Shown here: piece by piece, positions 1 through 8,149 of the stretch | How positions within the stretch are numbered: position 1 is the stretch's first letter | How the letters are laid out: the number at the start of each line of letters is the position of its first letter | Assembly (NCBI RefSeq): GCF_000373985.1 | Contig: NZ_KB893101.1 | Location: 44,796 to 108,795 of the forward strand | Reading direction: 5' to 3' | Origin: Desulfobacter curvatus DSM 3379 | GTDB taxonomy: Bacteria > Desulfobacterota > Desulfobacteria > Desulfobacterales > Desulfobacteraceae | DNA: 64,000 nt | The notes under the pieces: generated by a model | Seen by the model: only the letters and a program-made list of their open reading frames with translations | Told to the model about the DNA's origin: nothing | Databases searched by the model: none | Program-made: the position numbers and the translations under genes

Positions 1-462
1 CACCCGCCGGAGAACAAGGCCATGTTTCTGCCCCAGAAGCCATATATGATATTAGGCAGCCTGCGCGAACAGCTCCAATACCCCAGCGGGAATCACCTGG
101 ACGACAATCAGATCAAAGCGGTCATGGAGATGGTCAATCTTACGGACCTGTACCAAAAACTGCAGGAAACAGCCGGGGACAACTCTTTTATAGACGCGGA
201 AAATAACTGGGAAGAAATGCTTTCCCAAGGCGAACAGCAACGATTGGCCTTTGCCAGGCTTTTGACCACAAAACCTGAGTTTGCCATCCTGGATGAAGCC
301 ACCTCAGCTCTGGACGTGGACAATGAAAAGGCGCTGTACAACATCTTGTCACAACTTGACATCACCTATATCAGCGTGGGCCACCGCCCCACCTTGAAAG
401 CCTATCACGATAAAATTCTGTTCATACGGGGTGACGGTGGATGGGAAACCCGGGAGACATAA
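1..462 (+). CDS. ABC transporter, fused permease/ATPase type, C-terminal end (partial)
   Basis: This is the 3' end of a gene that starts before the window; the reading frame is open from base 1. The visible 153 residues are the second half of a nucleotide-binding domain. They include a Q-loop-like FLPQKPYM, an ABC signature variant LSQGEQQRLAFARLL, Walker B FAILDEATSALD and the H-switch SVGHRP. The FLPQKPY and LSQGEQQR forms are typical of SbmA/BacA/YddA and ABCD-type half-transporters, in which a membrane domain precedes the ATPase on the same chain. That membrane domain lies outside the window, so the substrate cannot be judged. Confidence 0.85.
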   Translation, partial: HPPENKAMFLPQKPYMILGSLREQLQYPSGNHLDDNQIKAVMEMVNLTDLYQKLQETAGDNSFIDAENNWEEMLSQGEQQRLAFARLLTTKPEFAILDEATSALDVDNEKALYNILSQLDITYISVGHRPTLKAYHDKILFIRGDGGWETRET

Positions 463-633
463 AAAATTCATCTGATCTGAAAAAATAACTTGATGATACA
501 TAAATAGATCGCACACTTCGTCTCTCAACCACCAAAACGGCCGCTGGAGTTTGTTTCTATAGTGCTTCCTCCAGTTAAAAAACTGCGGACAAAGTTCTCG
601 TGACATATTATAATTATAGACCGCAACCCCATC

Positions 634-1491
634 CTATGGAACCATGGCGGCCTGCAGTGCTGCGGAATATGCACTAATAACAAGGTTTTTCTTATCTGCC
701 CCATAATATTTCTCACCCCCATCTTTTTCCTGCTCCAACGGCAGATCATTGGGAGTTGATTGTGACTCGACAAAGAAATGGTATAAATTTTTCCCCATCG
801 GCATATTGCCGTAAATTTTTTTAAATCTTTCAGGAGCCGTTTTCAAATTTAGTCGAAGGGCTACGGCTGGATTATTTTCTACATAGGGATACTCTGAAAG
901 CTCTCCGAGCTTTTCAAACAAAAGTATATCTTCGTAAATTTTTAAATATTTGGGGTGAACAGTAACTAACAATTCATCTGCATGAAGGACTTCAATCGCA
1001 TGATTATAAATAAATCTATTCATAATCATAGGAATATTTTTGTCTCCTTTGCGGCATGTCGGATCTGATGCTAAGCATCCGACTTCGACGATGCGACGCC
1101 CCTGGTTTCTTAACTGGTCCACCTCCCGTTTAAATCCCTCATCCATGGGAAGACCTAGTTCATTATCCGCAAACATGCTGGCCGTATATATGAGTGTATT
1201 TTCAGCTTGATCATCGGCCAAACATCCCATAAAGACCACAGTTTCAGGATCTGAATGGTGCTTGATAATTCTGTATGGAAGAGAGGAAGGCTTAATAAAC
1301 CCAGATTTTAAATAAACATCATATACCAATTTGAAGCAGGACATATAATCTTCGGCACGAAATACTTTTTGAAAAATTACATCATCCAAACTAGTTTGAA
1401 AATCAGGAAGGCCACCACGAATGATTTTTTTTCTAAAATTCCCAGGCAGACGAGGCAAAAACGAGTTCAATAGCAGATTTGATATGTTCAT
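634..1491 (-). CDS. FeeM-like N-acyl amino acid synthase (GNAT fold acyltransferase)
   Basis: The 285-residue protein resembles the FeeM/autoinducer-synthase branch of the GNAT fold. That branch uses an acyl-ACP donor to acylate an amino acid or related amine. Family-like features are the GRRIVEVGCLASDP strand in the core (about residues 130-145), a following helix, then ELLVTVHPKYLKIYEDILLFEKLG and a PAVALRLNL strand. The N-terminal third (YDVYLKSGFIKP) matches the substrate-entrance part of this family. It stands alone and is divergent from tag across a 574-nt gap that carries two repeats. The Shine-Dalgarno sequence before the ATG is poor. The product is unknown; a long-chain N-acyl amino acid is the family expectation. 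Confidence 0.7.
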   Translation of the reverse strand: MNISNLLLNSFLPRLPGNFRKKIIRGGLPDFQTSLDDVIFQKVFRAEDYMSCFKLVYDVYLKSGFIKPSSLPYRIIKHHSDPETVVFMGCLADDQAENTLIYTASMFADNELGLPMDEGFKREVDQLRNQGRRIVEVGCLASDPTCRKGDKNIPMIMNRFIYNHAIEVLHADELLVTVHPKYLKIYEDILLFEKLGELSEYPYVENNPAVALRLNLKTAPERFKKIYGNMPMGKNLYHFFVESQSTPNDLPLEQEKDGGEKYYGADKKNLVISAYSAALQAAMVP

Positions 1492-1866
1492 ATTTTTTTC
1501 TTTTTTTGATAATGGCTCTGATTAGGGTTATAGTTTCCGCATCGCAATCCTAATATTAAGCAGCAATTTTGATACCAGGCCTAAAACAATCTAAAAGGCC
1601 TTGATAAATAGCCTTTTCAGCGAATTTAGGCACAATCGTCCTTCAAATAAAAGCAGGATAAAGTTACGAAAATTACAACCTATAGTTACCCAAATTGCAC
1701 TTTTTAGGACCCAGGCATCACTGGGAAACAGATGGACTGAGGTTCCACTGGAATGAAAACATATCCTTGCAATAGATGAGCCAACAGATACCCTGCAGAA
1801 AAGGGTTCAACGACCTAAAGACTAAACCGTGATATGATTATGATGGTGCATTACCAAAAGTTATTG
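1492..1866. other. non-coding gap, left part
   Basis: This is the gene-free stretch between the divergent FeeM-like gene and the tandem repeats before tag. I see no credible reading frame. A small inverted repeat (CCCAG/CTGGG, about 1720-1736) is present, but there is no T tract and no tRNA-like fold. It probably holds the promoters of the flanking divergent genes, but no good promoter match could be fixed. Confidence 0.5.
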
Positions 1867-1959
1867 TATAACAGCCATGGGCTGACCTGGTCTATCAGCA
1901 CCCAGGCCCAGCCCACAACGAATGTTGAAAGATCTGAGTAAGTTACCCAGACTTTCTTA
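1867..1959 (+). repeat. two-hairpin intergenic repeat, copy A
   Basis: This is the best-preserved member of a dispersed family of about 95 nt. It starts with the local palindrome CAGCCATGGGCTG. Hairpin 1 pairs GGGCTG and CCTGG (1879-1890) with CCAGG and CAGCCC (1902-1914) around an 11-nt loop. A conserved CACAACRAA linker follows. Hairpin 2 pairs GAAAG and TCTG (1927-1936) with CAGA and CTTTC (1948-1956). The unit ends in TTATAAA and runs directly into copy B with a period of 92 nt. Confidence 0.85.
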
Positions 1960-2057
1960 TAAACAGCCATGGGCTGACCTGGTCTATCGATACCCAGGCA
2001 CAACCCACAACAAAACATGAAAGTAATCTATCAACTTATTGGAACTTTCTTATAAAA
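1960..2057 (+). repeat. two-hairpin intergenic repeat, copy B
   Basis: This is the tandem partner of copy A. It is near-identical over the first 27 nt, then keeps CCAGG, the CCCACAACAAAAC linker and the GAAAG/CTTTC stem with a changed interior. Its second half closely matches copy F at 56.2 kb. It ends 8 nt before the tag ATG, so any tag transcript starting upstream would carry it as a 5' leader. Confidence 0.85.
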
Positions 2058-2065
2058 AGTCCGTC

Positions 2066-2638
2066 ATGAACAATATCAAACGTTGCGACTGGGTAACCAG
2101 TGACCCCTTATATATACGTTACCATGATACGGAATGGGGGGTGCCGGTTCACGATGACCAAAAAATTTTTGAATTTCTTATCCTGGAAGGAGCCCAGGCA
2201 GGATTGTCCTGGCTGACAATTCTCAAACGCCGCCAGGGATATTGCAATGCATTCTGCGGGTTTGACCCTGAAAAGGTCGCCCGGTTCAGTGAGGCCGATA
2301 TTCAAAAACGCCTGAAAGACCCCGGCATCATCAGAAACAAACTGAAGGTCCGGTCTGCCGTTACCAATGCCCAGGCGTTCTTACGGATACAGGAAGAATT
2401 CGGCACCTTTGATGCCTATGCCTGGCGCTTTGTGGACGGAGCCCCCATCATCAACCACTACACCACCCAGGACCAGGTTCCGGCAACGTCCAGTCAGTCC
2501 GATGCATTTTCAAAAGACTTATGTAAACGCGGGTTTAAATTTACCGGATCCACTATCATCTATGCCCATATGCAGGCCACGGGCATGGTGAACGACCACC
2601 TAGTGTCCTGTTTCAGATATAAAGAGGTAATGGCCTGA
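2066..2638 (+). CDS. tag: DNA-3-methyladenine glycosylase I
   Basis: Tag removes 3-methyladenine from alkylated DNA as the first step of base excision repair. The protein has 190 residues, close to the usual 187. It keeps the zinc-site pattern of the family: a Cys near the N-terminus (RCDW), the His in YHDTEWG, and HLVSC near the C-terminus. ILEGAQAGLSWLTIL and the GPxIxN-type GAPIINHY segment are also typical. A TTG at 2039 would extend the frame, but it lies inside repeat copy B. The ATG at 2066 begins just before the conserved RCDW and is preferred, although its ribosome-binding site is weak. Confidence 0.93.
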   Translation: MNNIKRCDWVTSDPLYIRYHDTEWGVPVHDDQKIFEFLILEGAQAGLSWLTILKRRQGYCNAFCGFDPEKVARFSEADIQKRLKDPGIIRNKLKVRSAVTNAQAFLRIQEEFGTFDAYAWRFVDGAPIINHYTTQDQVPATSSQSDAFSKDLCKRGFKFTGSTIIYAHMQATGMVNDHLVSCFRYKEVMA

Positions 2639-2654
2639 AAAAGGAACGTAAATC

Positions 2655-4208
2655 ATGATCATTGTTACCACCAGACAAATGCAGCAAATGGATAAAAACA
2701 CCATTGAAACCTTTGGTATTCCCGGCCGGGTGCTCATGGAAAATGCAGGCCGGGGCGCACTGGAAATGCTTTCAGACCACTTTGACCTTGAAGGCGCCCG
2801 GGTAGCCGTGGTAGCCGGCCGGGGCAACAACGGCGGAGACGGATTTGTGATCGGGCGTTACCTCATGGAGATGGGGGTAAGCGTCAGCTTTTTTCTTTTG
2901 TCTACCCGGGAGCGGGTACAGGGTGACGCCAAGGCAAATATGGACCTGGTACAGAAACTTCTGGCCGAGCATTCCTTATCACAGTTCATTGAAATCCCTG
3001 ACAACGACGCCTTGGAAGGGGCAGCCGAAATCCTGCAAGACCATGACCTGTTTGTGGACGCTATTTTCGGCACCGGACTTAATTCCGATATCCGGGGCAT
3101 TTACCGTGATGTTATTGAACTGATCAATGATTCGGGCAAAGCGGTTTTCAGTGTAGACATCCCGTCGGGAATTAATGCGGATACCGGTGCAGTATGCGGC
3201 GTGGCCATCCAGGCAGACGCCACAGCTACCTTTGCTTTTGCCAAGACAGGGCACATCCTGTACCCGGGCAACTTTCACACCGGTGACCTGGAGGTGATTG
3301 ACATCGGCATTCCCGGGCATATTGCAAAAGCACAACCCCCCGACATCTTCCTGCCTGAACCCCATGACATCGCAAATCTGATACCAACCAGGGATTTCAA
3401 TGCCCATAAGGGCAGTTCCGGTCATCTGCTGGTACTGGCCGGTTCGCCGGGCAAAACCGGCGCCGCAGCATTGTGCAGCAACGCTGCCATGCGAACCGGT
3501 GCAGGCCTCGTGACTTTAGGTGTCCCTGAAAAGCTTATGCCTGTCATGGAACCTATGGTCATCGAACCCATGACTGCCGCGCTTGCCCAAACCCCTTCCG
3601 GTGGCCTGGATGTCGCAGCTCTGGATGACATTATAACGCTCCTGGAAAACAAAGCCGCAGTGGCCATAGGTCCAGGCATGGGCACGGCGCCCGGTACCCT
3701 GGAATTGATCAAAAGTATTATGGCCATCGCATCCGTACCCATGATCATTGATGCCGACGGCCTGAATTGCATTGCCAAAGAACCTGATATTCTGGATACG
3801 GTCAAAGCCCCGGTGATTCTCACCCCCCACCCCGGTGAAATGGCCCGTCTCACCGGCAAAACCATTCCAGACATTCAGCAGAACCGGATGGAAACCGCCC
3901 GAAACTTTGCAGAAAAATACAAGGTTATCCTGGTACTCAAAGGTGCCCAGACCCTTGTGGCCTGCCCGGACGGCGCTGTATCCATCTGCCCCACAGGTAA
4001 CCCCGGCATGGCCTGCGGCGGCATGGGGGATGTCCTCACCGGCATGATTGCAGCATTCCTGGCCCAGAATCTGCCTGCGGAATCCGCTGCCCTTGCGGGC
4101 GTTTATGTTCACGGGCTATGCGGGGATATTCTGGCTGAAGACCACAGCTTTGGATTTTCGGCATCAGATATGGTGGCGGGCATCCCCCACGCTTTAAACA
4201 ATATTTAG
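2655..4208 (+). CDS. nnr: bifunctional NAD(P)HX epimerase / ADP-dependent NAD(P)HX dehydratase
   Basis: This enzyme repairs hydrated NADH and NADPH. The 517 residues contain an N-terminal YjeF_N epimerase domain (about 1-215, with GRGNNGGDGFVIGR) and a C-terminal ribokinase-like dehydratase (about 230-517, with LTPHPGEMARLTG and the GGMGDVLTG anion-hole segment). The fused form is the usual bacterial arrangement. AAGGAACG before the ATG is a reasonable ribosome-binding site. It begins 17 nt after tag and is followed by tsaE, so tag-nnr-tsaE-lysC may be one transcript. nnr next to tsaE is a common bacterial pairing. Confidence 0.95.
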   Translation: MIIVTTRQMQQMDKNTIETFGIPGRVLMENAGRGALEMLSDHFDLEGARVAVVAGRGNNGGDGFVIGRYLMEMGVSVSFFLLSTRERVQGDAKANMDLVQKLLAEHSLSQFIEIPDNDALEGAAEILQDHDLFVDAIFGTGLNSDIRGIYRDVIELINDSGKAVFSVDIPSGINADTGAVCGVAIQADATATFAFAKTGHILYPGNFHTGDLEVIDIGIPGHIAKAQPPDIFLPEPHDIANLIPTRDFNAHKGSSGHLLVLAGSPGKTGAAALCSNAAMRTGAGLVTLGVPEKLMPVMEPMVIEPMTAALAQTPSGGLDVAALDDIITLLENKAAVAIGPGMGTAPGTLELIKSIMAIASVPMIIDADGLNCIAKEPDILDTVKAPVILTPHPGEMARLTGKTIPDIQQNRMETARNFAEKYKVILVLKGAQTLVACPDGAVSICPTGNPGMACGGMGDVLTGMIAAFLAQNLPAESAALAGVYVHGLCGDILAEDHSFGFSASDMVAGIPHALNNI

Positions 4209-4294
4209 ACTAAAATCCGTGTTCGGACGAAAAGCGATCCTAATGAAAGAAGCAGATGGGTGACTTTTTATTCGAACACCAAAGACCCTTTGCC

Positions 4295-4768
4295 ATGAAA
4301 AAGATCATATCCAAAAACCCGACACAAACCCAGGAAGCGGCCAGGCGCCTGGGATTATATATCCGGGCACATCAATTAAGTTGCGCCATGGCCCTGACAG
4401 GGGACCTTGGCTGCGGCAAAACCTGTTTTGTCCAGGGCCTTGCCGGGGGGCTGGGCGTGGAGGACGGATACTATATCACCAGCCCCACATTTACCATAAT
4501 GAATGAATATCCGGCCGGAACAATGCGCCTGTGCCACCTGGACCTGTACCGGCTTTCAGACCCGGACGAACTGGATTATATCGGCATTGAAGACCAGGTG
4601 GGACAAAACAGTGTCACCGTGGTGGAATGGCCTGGGCTTCTCATTGAAACCGGATTTGTATTTGATCTTCACATCCATTTTGAATTTGATGCCGGCTTTA
4701 ATAGAAAAATAACCTTTTCCCCATCTGGACAAGCCGGGATAAATCTGCTAAGCAATCTATCCTTGTAA
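4295..4768 (+). CDS. tsaE: tRNA threonylcarbamoyladenosine biosynthesis ATPase TsaE
   Basis: TsaE is the P-loop ATPase that drives the TsaB-TsaD complex to make t6A37 in ANN-decoding tRNAs. From the ATG at 4295 the protein has 157 residues, the normal family length. Walker A is GDLGCGKT, followed by SPTFTIMNEY, the HLDLYRL segment and VVEWPG near the end. An in-frame ATG at 4256 would add 13 residues with no counterpart in the family, so it is not preferred. TsaB and TsaD are not in the window. Confidence 0.92.
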   Translation: MKKIISKNPTQTQEAARRLGLYIRAHQLSCAMALTGDLGCGKTCFVQGLAGGLGVEDGYYITSPTFTIMNEYPAGTMRLCHLDLYRLSDPDELDYIGIEDQVGQNSVTVVEWPGLLIETGFVFDLHIHFEFDAGFNRKITFSPSGQAGINLLSNLSL

Positions 4769-4806
4769 TCAATATATTAACAAAAGCTAAAATTTTGGGA
4801 GCGACA

Positions 4807-6027
4807 ATGGCGTTACGGGTGCAAAAATTTGGCGGCACATCTGTGGCAGATATCGAAAGAATTTCCAAAGTGGCCGACCGGGTACAAAAGGCCCATGAAA
4901 ACAAAGACCAGATGGTGGTAGTGCTTTCAGCGATGGCAGGTGTAACAAATAATCTGATCAGTCTTGCCGGACAAGCCTCCGAGAACCCGGACAAACGTGA
5001 ACTGGACGTCCTTTTGGCAACCGGCGAGCAGACCACGGCGGCATTAATGGCCATGATGCTCAAATCAAGAGGCCTTAAAGCTAAATCGTTCCTGGGTTTC
5101 CAGGCCGGCATCCATACCGACCATATGTCAGGCAAGGCCAGAATCCGGGAGATCGACAGCCAGAACCTGCGTCAGGCCCTGGATGAGGGAAATATTGTCG
5201 TGGTGGCAGGCTTCCAGGGCGCAGACGAGCAAGGAGATATCACAACCCTGGGCCGGGGGGGGTCCGACACCTCGGCCGTTGCCATTGCCGCATCGCTCAA
5301 CGCTGATGTCTGTGAAATATTCACGGACGTGGACGGGGTATACACAACCGACCCAAGGATTTGCCCAAAAGCCAAAAAAATCAGCAGAATTTCCTATGAT
5401 GAAATGCTTGAAATGGCCATTCTGGGGGCAAAGGTCCTCCAGATCAGGTCCGTGGAATTTGCAAAAAAATACAATGTGCCCGTGCATGTCCGGTCATCAT
5501 TCAATGAGGAGGAAGGAACCATGGTTGTCAATGAAAGTGAAGATATGGAAAGTCCGGTGGTGTCAGGCGTCACCTGTGATCTGAATGAAGCAAGAATTAC
5601 GTTCAAACGCGTCCCTGACCAGCCCGGCATCTCAGCCAAGGTTTTCGGCGCCCTTGCAGACGCCGGTATCTCCGTGGATATGATCATCCAGAATTCCCGC
5701 ACCGGCGGTGAAACAGACCTGACTTTTACTGTGACCATGGACGATTTCAACCGGGCAATGGAAATTTCCGAAAAAGTGGCGGATCAAATCAATGCAGGCG
5801 AAATAAGAACCGCCACCGAAATTGCTAAAATATCAGTCATCGGGTTAGGAATGAAAAGTCATTCCGGCGTGGCTGCGGTGATGTTCAAAGCCCTGGCTGA
5901 GGAAAACATCAACATCCGCATGATTTCGACCTCTGAGATCCGTATCTCATGTGTGATTCTGGCCAAATATGCTGAACTGGCCGTCAGGACCCTGCACGCG
6001 GCCTTTGGTCTAGACAAAGAACAATAA
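4807..6027 (+). CDS. lysC: aspartate kinase
   Basis: The enzyme phosphorylates aspartate, the committed step to lysine, threonine and methionine. The protein has 406 residues from the ATG at 4807. The kinase domain (about 1-245) starts with KFGGTSVAD and includes GRGGSDTSAVA and the DVDGVYTTDPR segment. Two C-terminal ACT domains (about 260-400) are expected to bind lysine or threonine for feedback control. The length fits the monofunctional alpha-type enzyme. A TTG at 4795 is also in frame, but GGGAG lies between it and the ATG and fits as the ribosome-binding site. Confidence 0.95.
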   Translation: MALRVQKFGGTSVADIERISKVADRVQKAHENKDQMVVVLSAMAGVTNNLISLAGQASENPDKRELDVLLATGEQTTAALMAMMLKSRGLKAKSFLGFQAGIHTDHMSGKARIREIDSQNLRQALDEGNIVVVAGFQGADEQGDITTLGRGGSDTSAVAIAASLNADVCEIFTDVDGVYTTDPRICPKAKKISRISYDEMLEMAILGAKVLQIRSVEFAKKYNVPVHVRSSFNEEEGTMVVNESEDMESPVVSGVTCDLNEARITFKRVPDQPGISAKVFGALADAGISVDMIIQNSRTGGETDLTFTVTMDDFNRAMEISEKVADQINAGEIRTATEIAKISVIGLGMKSHSGVAAVMFKALAEENINIRMISTSEIRISCVILAKYAELAVRTLHAAFGLDKEQ

Positions 6028-6056
6028 AAAAACAAATATTTTCGCTATGTTTTAAG

Positions 6057-6092
6057 CCGGCCTGTTCGGTGAGCCCTATGTAACAGGGCCGG
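6057..6092. terminator. possible shared terminator hairpin between lysC and pyrF
   Basis: CCGGCCTGTT (6057-6066) can pair with AACAGGGCCGG (6082-6092) with one bulged base. It lies between the convergent lysC and pyrF and overlaps the last codons of pyrF. Neither side has a clean T tract, so termination is uncertain. Confidence 0.35.
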
Positions 6093-6810
6093 ACAGACCG
6101 GCTTCAATTTCTAAGGCCACCTTTTCAGCGGCCATAGCCGGATCGTCAGCATCCCGGATGGGCCGCCCAATGACAATATAGTCAGAACCTGCCTGCACAG
6201 CCTTAGCCGGGGTAACAACCCGTTTCTGATCATCCCCGGGCGTCAGGCACCATTGGGGTCGGATCCCCGGCGTAACAGTCAGACATTGTGTGCCCAGTTG
6301 TGCTTTCAACATGGCGGTCTCCCGTCCTGAGCACACCACACCGGCACATCCGGCGTCCAAGGCCATGCGGGCCCGCAGCAGCACAAGCTTTTCCGTGGCA
6401 TTGACATATTCATCCTTAAATCCCTGGGCACGGACCGTATCTGCGTCGTTGTCCGTAAGCAAAGTCACGGCAAGCACCCTGGTCTTTCCGGCATTCTTGA
6501 CGGCGGACTCAAGCATTTTTTGTGAGGACGCGCCGTGGACCGTTACCAGATCCACCCCGAGATCCGCTACCTGAACCATGGCCCGGCCAACCGTGGCAGA
6601 GATATCATGCAGCTTCAAATCCAGAAAGATACCTGCACCGGACATCTTTCTGACCATTTCCACCACAGCCGGCCCCTGGCGAATAAACAGTTCAAGACCG
6701 ATTTTGAACATGCCCACCCGGCCGTCAAGCTGCCGGATATGTGATTGTGCCGCCTCCATGGAAGGAAAATCCAAAGGAAAAATGATATATTCTTTTGCTG
6801 TTTTCTGCAT
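6076..6810 (-). CDS. pyrF: orotidine 5'-phosphate decarboxylase
   Basis: PyrF makes UMP from OMP in the last step of de novo pyrimidine synthesis. The protein has 244 residues, a normal length for this TIM barrel. The catalytic segment LDLKLHDIS carries the Asp-Lys-Asp charge network. The phosphate-binding end has TPGIRPQ and DYIVIGRPI. It is a single gene, convergent with lysC and transcribed away from the diguanylate cyclase. Its 286-nt upstream region has hairpins that could act as an attenuator (separate entry). Confidence 0.94.
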   Translation of the reverse strand: MQKTAKEYIIFPLDFPSMEAAQSHIRQLDGRVGMFKIGLELFIRQGPAVVEMVRKMSGAGIFLDLKLHDISATVGRAMVQVADLGVDLVTVHGASSQKMLESAVKNAGKTRVLAVTLLTDNDADTVRAQGFKDEYVNATEKLVLLRARMALDAGCAGVVCSGRETAMLKAQLGTQCLTVTPGIRPQWCLTPGDDQKRVVTPAKAVQAGSDYIVIGRPIRDADDPAMAAEKVALEIEAGLSGPVT

Positions 6811-6844
6811 GAGCGCCCTTTGCGGTTTTAAAATTTACACAAAT

Positions 6845-6889
6845 AAAAAATTGTGTGGATCCTACCACAAAAGGCTTTTTTTTGCCTTT
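6845..6889 (-). promoter_or_regulatory. candidate attenuator hairpins in the pyrF leader
   Basis: Read on the minus strand towards pyrF, there is a hairpin AAAGGC/GCCTTT (6870-6889). After it comes TGTGG/CCACA (6854-6869) and, after three bases, a run of six T residues (6845-6850). The second hairpin plus T tract looks like a weak intrinsic terminator upstream of the pyrF start. An overlapping ACACAA/TTGTGT pairing competes with it. The function is inferred from shape only. Confidence 0.35.
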
Positions 6890-6924
6890 AAAAAAACACG
6901 GGCAATAAACTTGCATCCCATAAG

Positions 6925-6953
6925 TTCTTGTCTGTCCGGAAACAAGAATTTTT
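6925..6953 (+). terminator. intrinsic terminator-like hairpin between pyrF and the GGDEF gene
   Basis: TTCTTGT (6925-6931) pairs perfectly with ACAAGAA (6942-6948) and is followed by TTTTTA. On the plus strand this has the shape of a rho-independent terminator. No plus-strand gene ends nearby, so it may instead sit in the leader of the diguanylate cyclase gene at 7097. Confidence 0.4.
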
Positions 6954-7096
6954 ATTGATTCTTTGGCTGTTTTTATGGTAACAGGACTATCATCCTTATC
7001 TTCCAAATGGTCTAATTTATAAGATGCAGATGTAACATAACATTAAAATAAAAGTCTTTAATCCCGGTCCAATTAAATATAACGAAAGGGAGTTCA

Positions 7097-8149
7097 ATGC
7101 TAAAAAACTTATATCTTGATTCCCTTGAAGCATCAGGCAAATATCTACGAATAATTCTCAAAGAGATCTCAGAACTTAAACTGCCCTATACCCCAATTGT
7201 CTATTCGGTGTGGTATGAGTATGTCTCAGGCCAGAACGCTGAACTGAACAAGGATATCCAAGCCGCCAGAGAAAAAAAAGAACTTATAGACTATCAAAAA
7301 GTCCTTGAATGGTTCAGTAACCACGTTTCCGACAGGCAATTACTGAATACTGAAGAACAAACGAGAAAAGCCGGAAGCCTTCTTGACGGAATAACCTCTC
7401 GCCTTACCGAGGCCGGAAACCGGATGGGCCTGCAGGGAGATCAACTCAAAGCACATATCGAGAACTTGAACAATGCATCAAACGAACCGGATATTAAAAA
7501 TATTTGCCGGGATATTGTTTTGGAAACCCAGGGAATCATTGACGGCAATGCCGAACTTAAAAACAATATTCACACCACAATCAGCGAGCTTGATGCGCTC
7601 AAATTAGAACTTAAGAACCTGAAAGAAGCGGCAAAAACGGATATGCTCACAGGGCTTCTTAACCGCCGCGGTTTTGAGGATGCCATCAAGCAACCCATGG
7701 AGGAGGCCCAGGAGGAGACCGCTCCCTTAACCTTAATCATCGCGGACATAGACCGGTTTAAACGAATAAATGATAACTATGGTCATCTTACCGGCGACAA
7801 CGTACTCAAACTGATTTCCAAGCTTTTACAGAAACACATCAAAGGTAAGGATATTGCCGGTAGATTCGGTGGTGAAGAATTTATCATGGTTTTGCCCGAA
7901 ACCAAAATGGACGGCGGCTTTGCCCTGGCCGAACAAATCCGCACCAGCCTTGAAAAAATGAGATGGCAATCCAAAAGCTCCGGCAAGGACATCGGCACAA
8001 TCACCATCTCCTTAGGCGTAGCCCAATTCATCCCCGGCGAAAACATAGACGCCCTGATTGCACGGGCGGACAAGGCCCTTTATGCGGCTAAAGAGAACGG
8101 CCGAAACCGCACCGGCACCCACAATGGCAACGAGGTCATACTTCCTTGA
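7097..8149 (+). CDS. GGDEF domain diguanylate cyclase
   Basis: The 350-residue cytoplasmic protein probably makes cyclic di-GMP. The C-terminal GGDEF domain (about residues 185-345) has DMLTGLLNRRGF, the metal-binding LIIADIDRFKRIND and an intact GGEEF active loop. The usual inhibitory RxxD motif upstream of the loop reads KGKD, so product inhibition may be weakened. The N-terminal half is helical, with a predicted coiled coil just before the GGDEF domain and no membrane segment. It resembles the N-terminal part of several soluble cyclases but matches no named sensor domain. AAAGGGAG precedes the ATG. The stop codon overlaps the ilvN start by 4 nt. Confidence 0.88.
   Translation: MLKNLYLDSLEASGKYLRIILKEISELKLPYTPIVYSVWYEYVSGQNAELNKDIQAAREKKELIDYQKVLEWFSNHVSDRQLLNTEEQTRKAGSLLDGITSRLTEAGNRMGLQGDQLKAHIENLNNASNEPDIKNICRDIVLETQGIIDGNAELKNNIHTTISELDALKLELKNLKEAAKTDMLTGLLNRRGFEDAIKQPMEEAQEETAPLTLIIADIDRFKRINDNYGHLTGDNVLKLISKLLQKHIKGKDIAGRFGGEEFIMVLPETKMDGGFALAEQIRTSLEKMRWQSKSSGKDIGTITISLGVAQFIPGENIDALIARADKALYAAKENGRNRTGTHNGNEVILP

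Noticed and set aside
1720..1736. CCCAG/CTGGG hairpin as an eighth copy of the repeat
   Set aside because: It lacks the CACAAC linker, the second hairpin and the flanking conserved bases.
1867..2057. Tandem repeats read as a CRISPR array or integron attC sites
   Set aside because: There are only two units in any one place, no unique spacers, no cas or integrase gene, and no GTTRRRY core site.
2039..2065. Upstream TTG start for tag
   Set aside because: The extra nine codons lie in repeat copy B and precede the conserved start of the family.
4209..4255. GGACGAAAAG near the nnr end as a copy of the 23.4-kb palindromic element
   Set aside because: Only ten bases match and no inverted repeat accompanies them.
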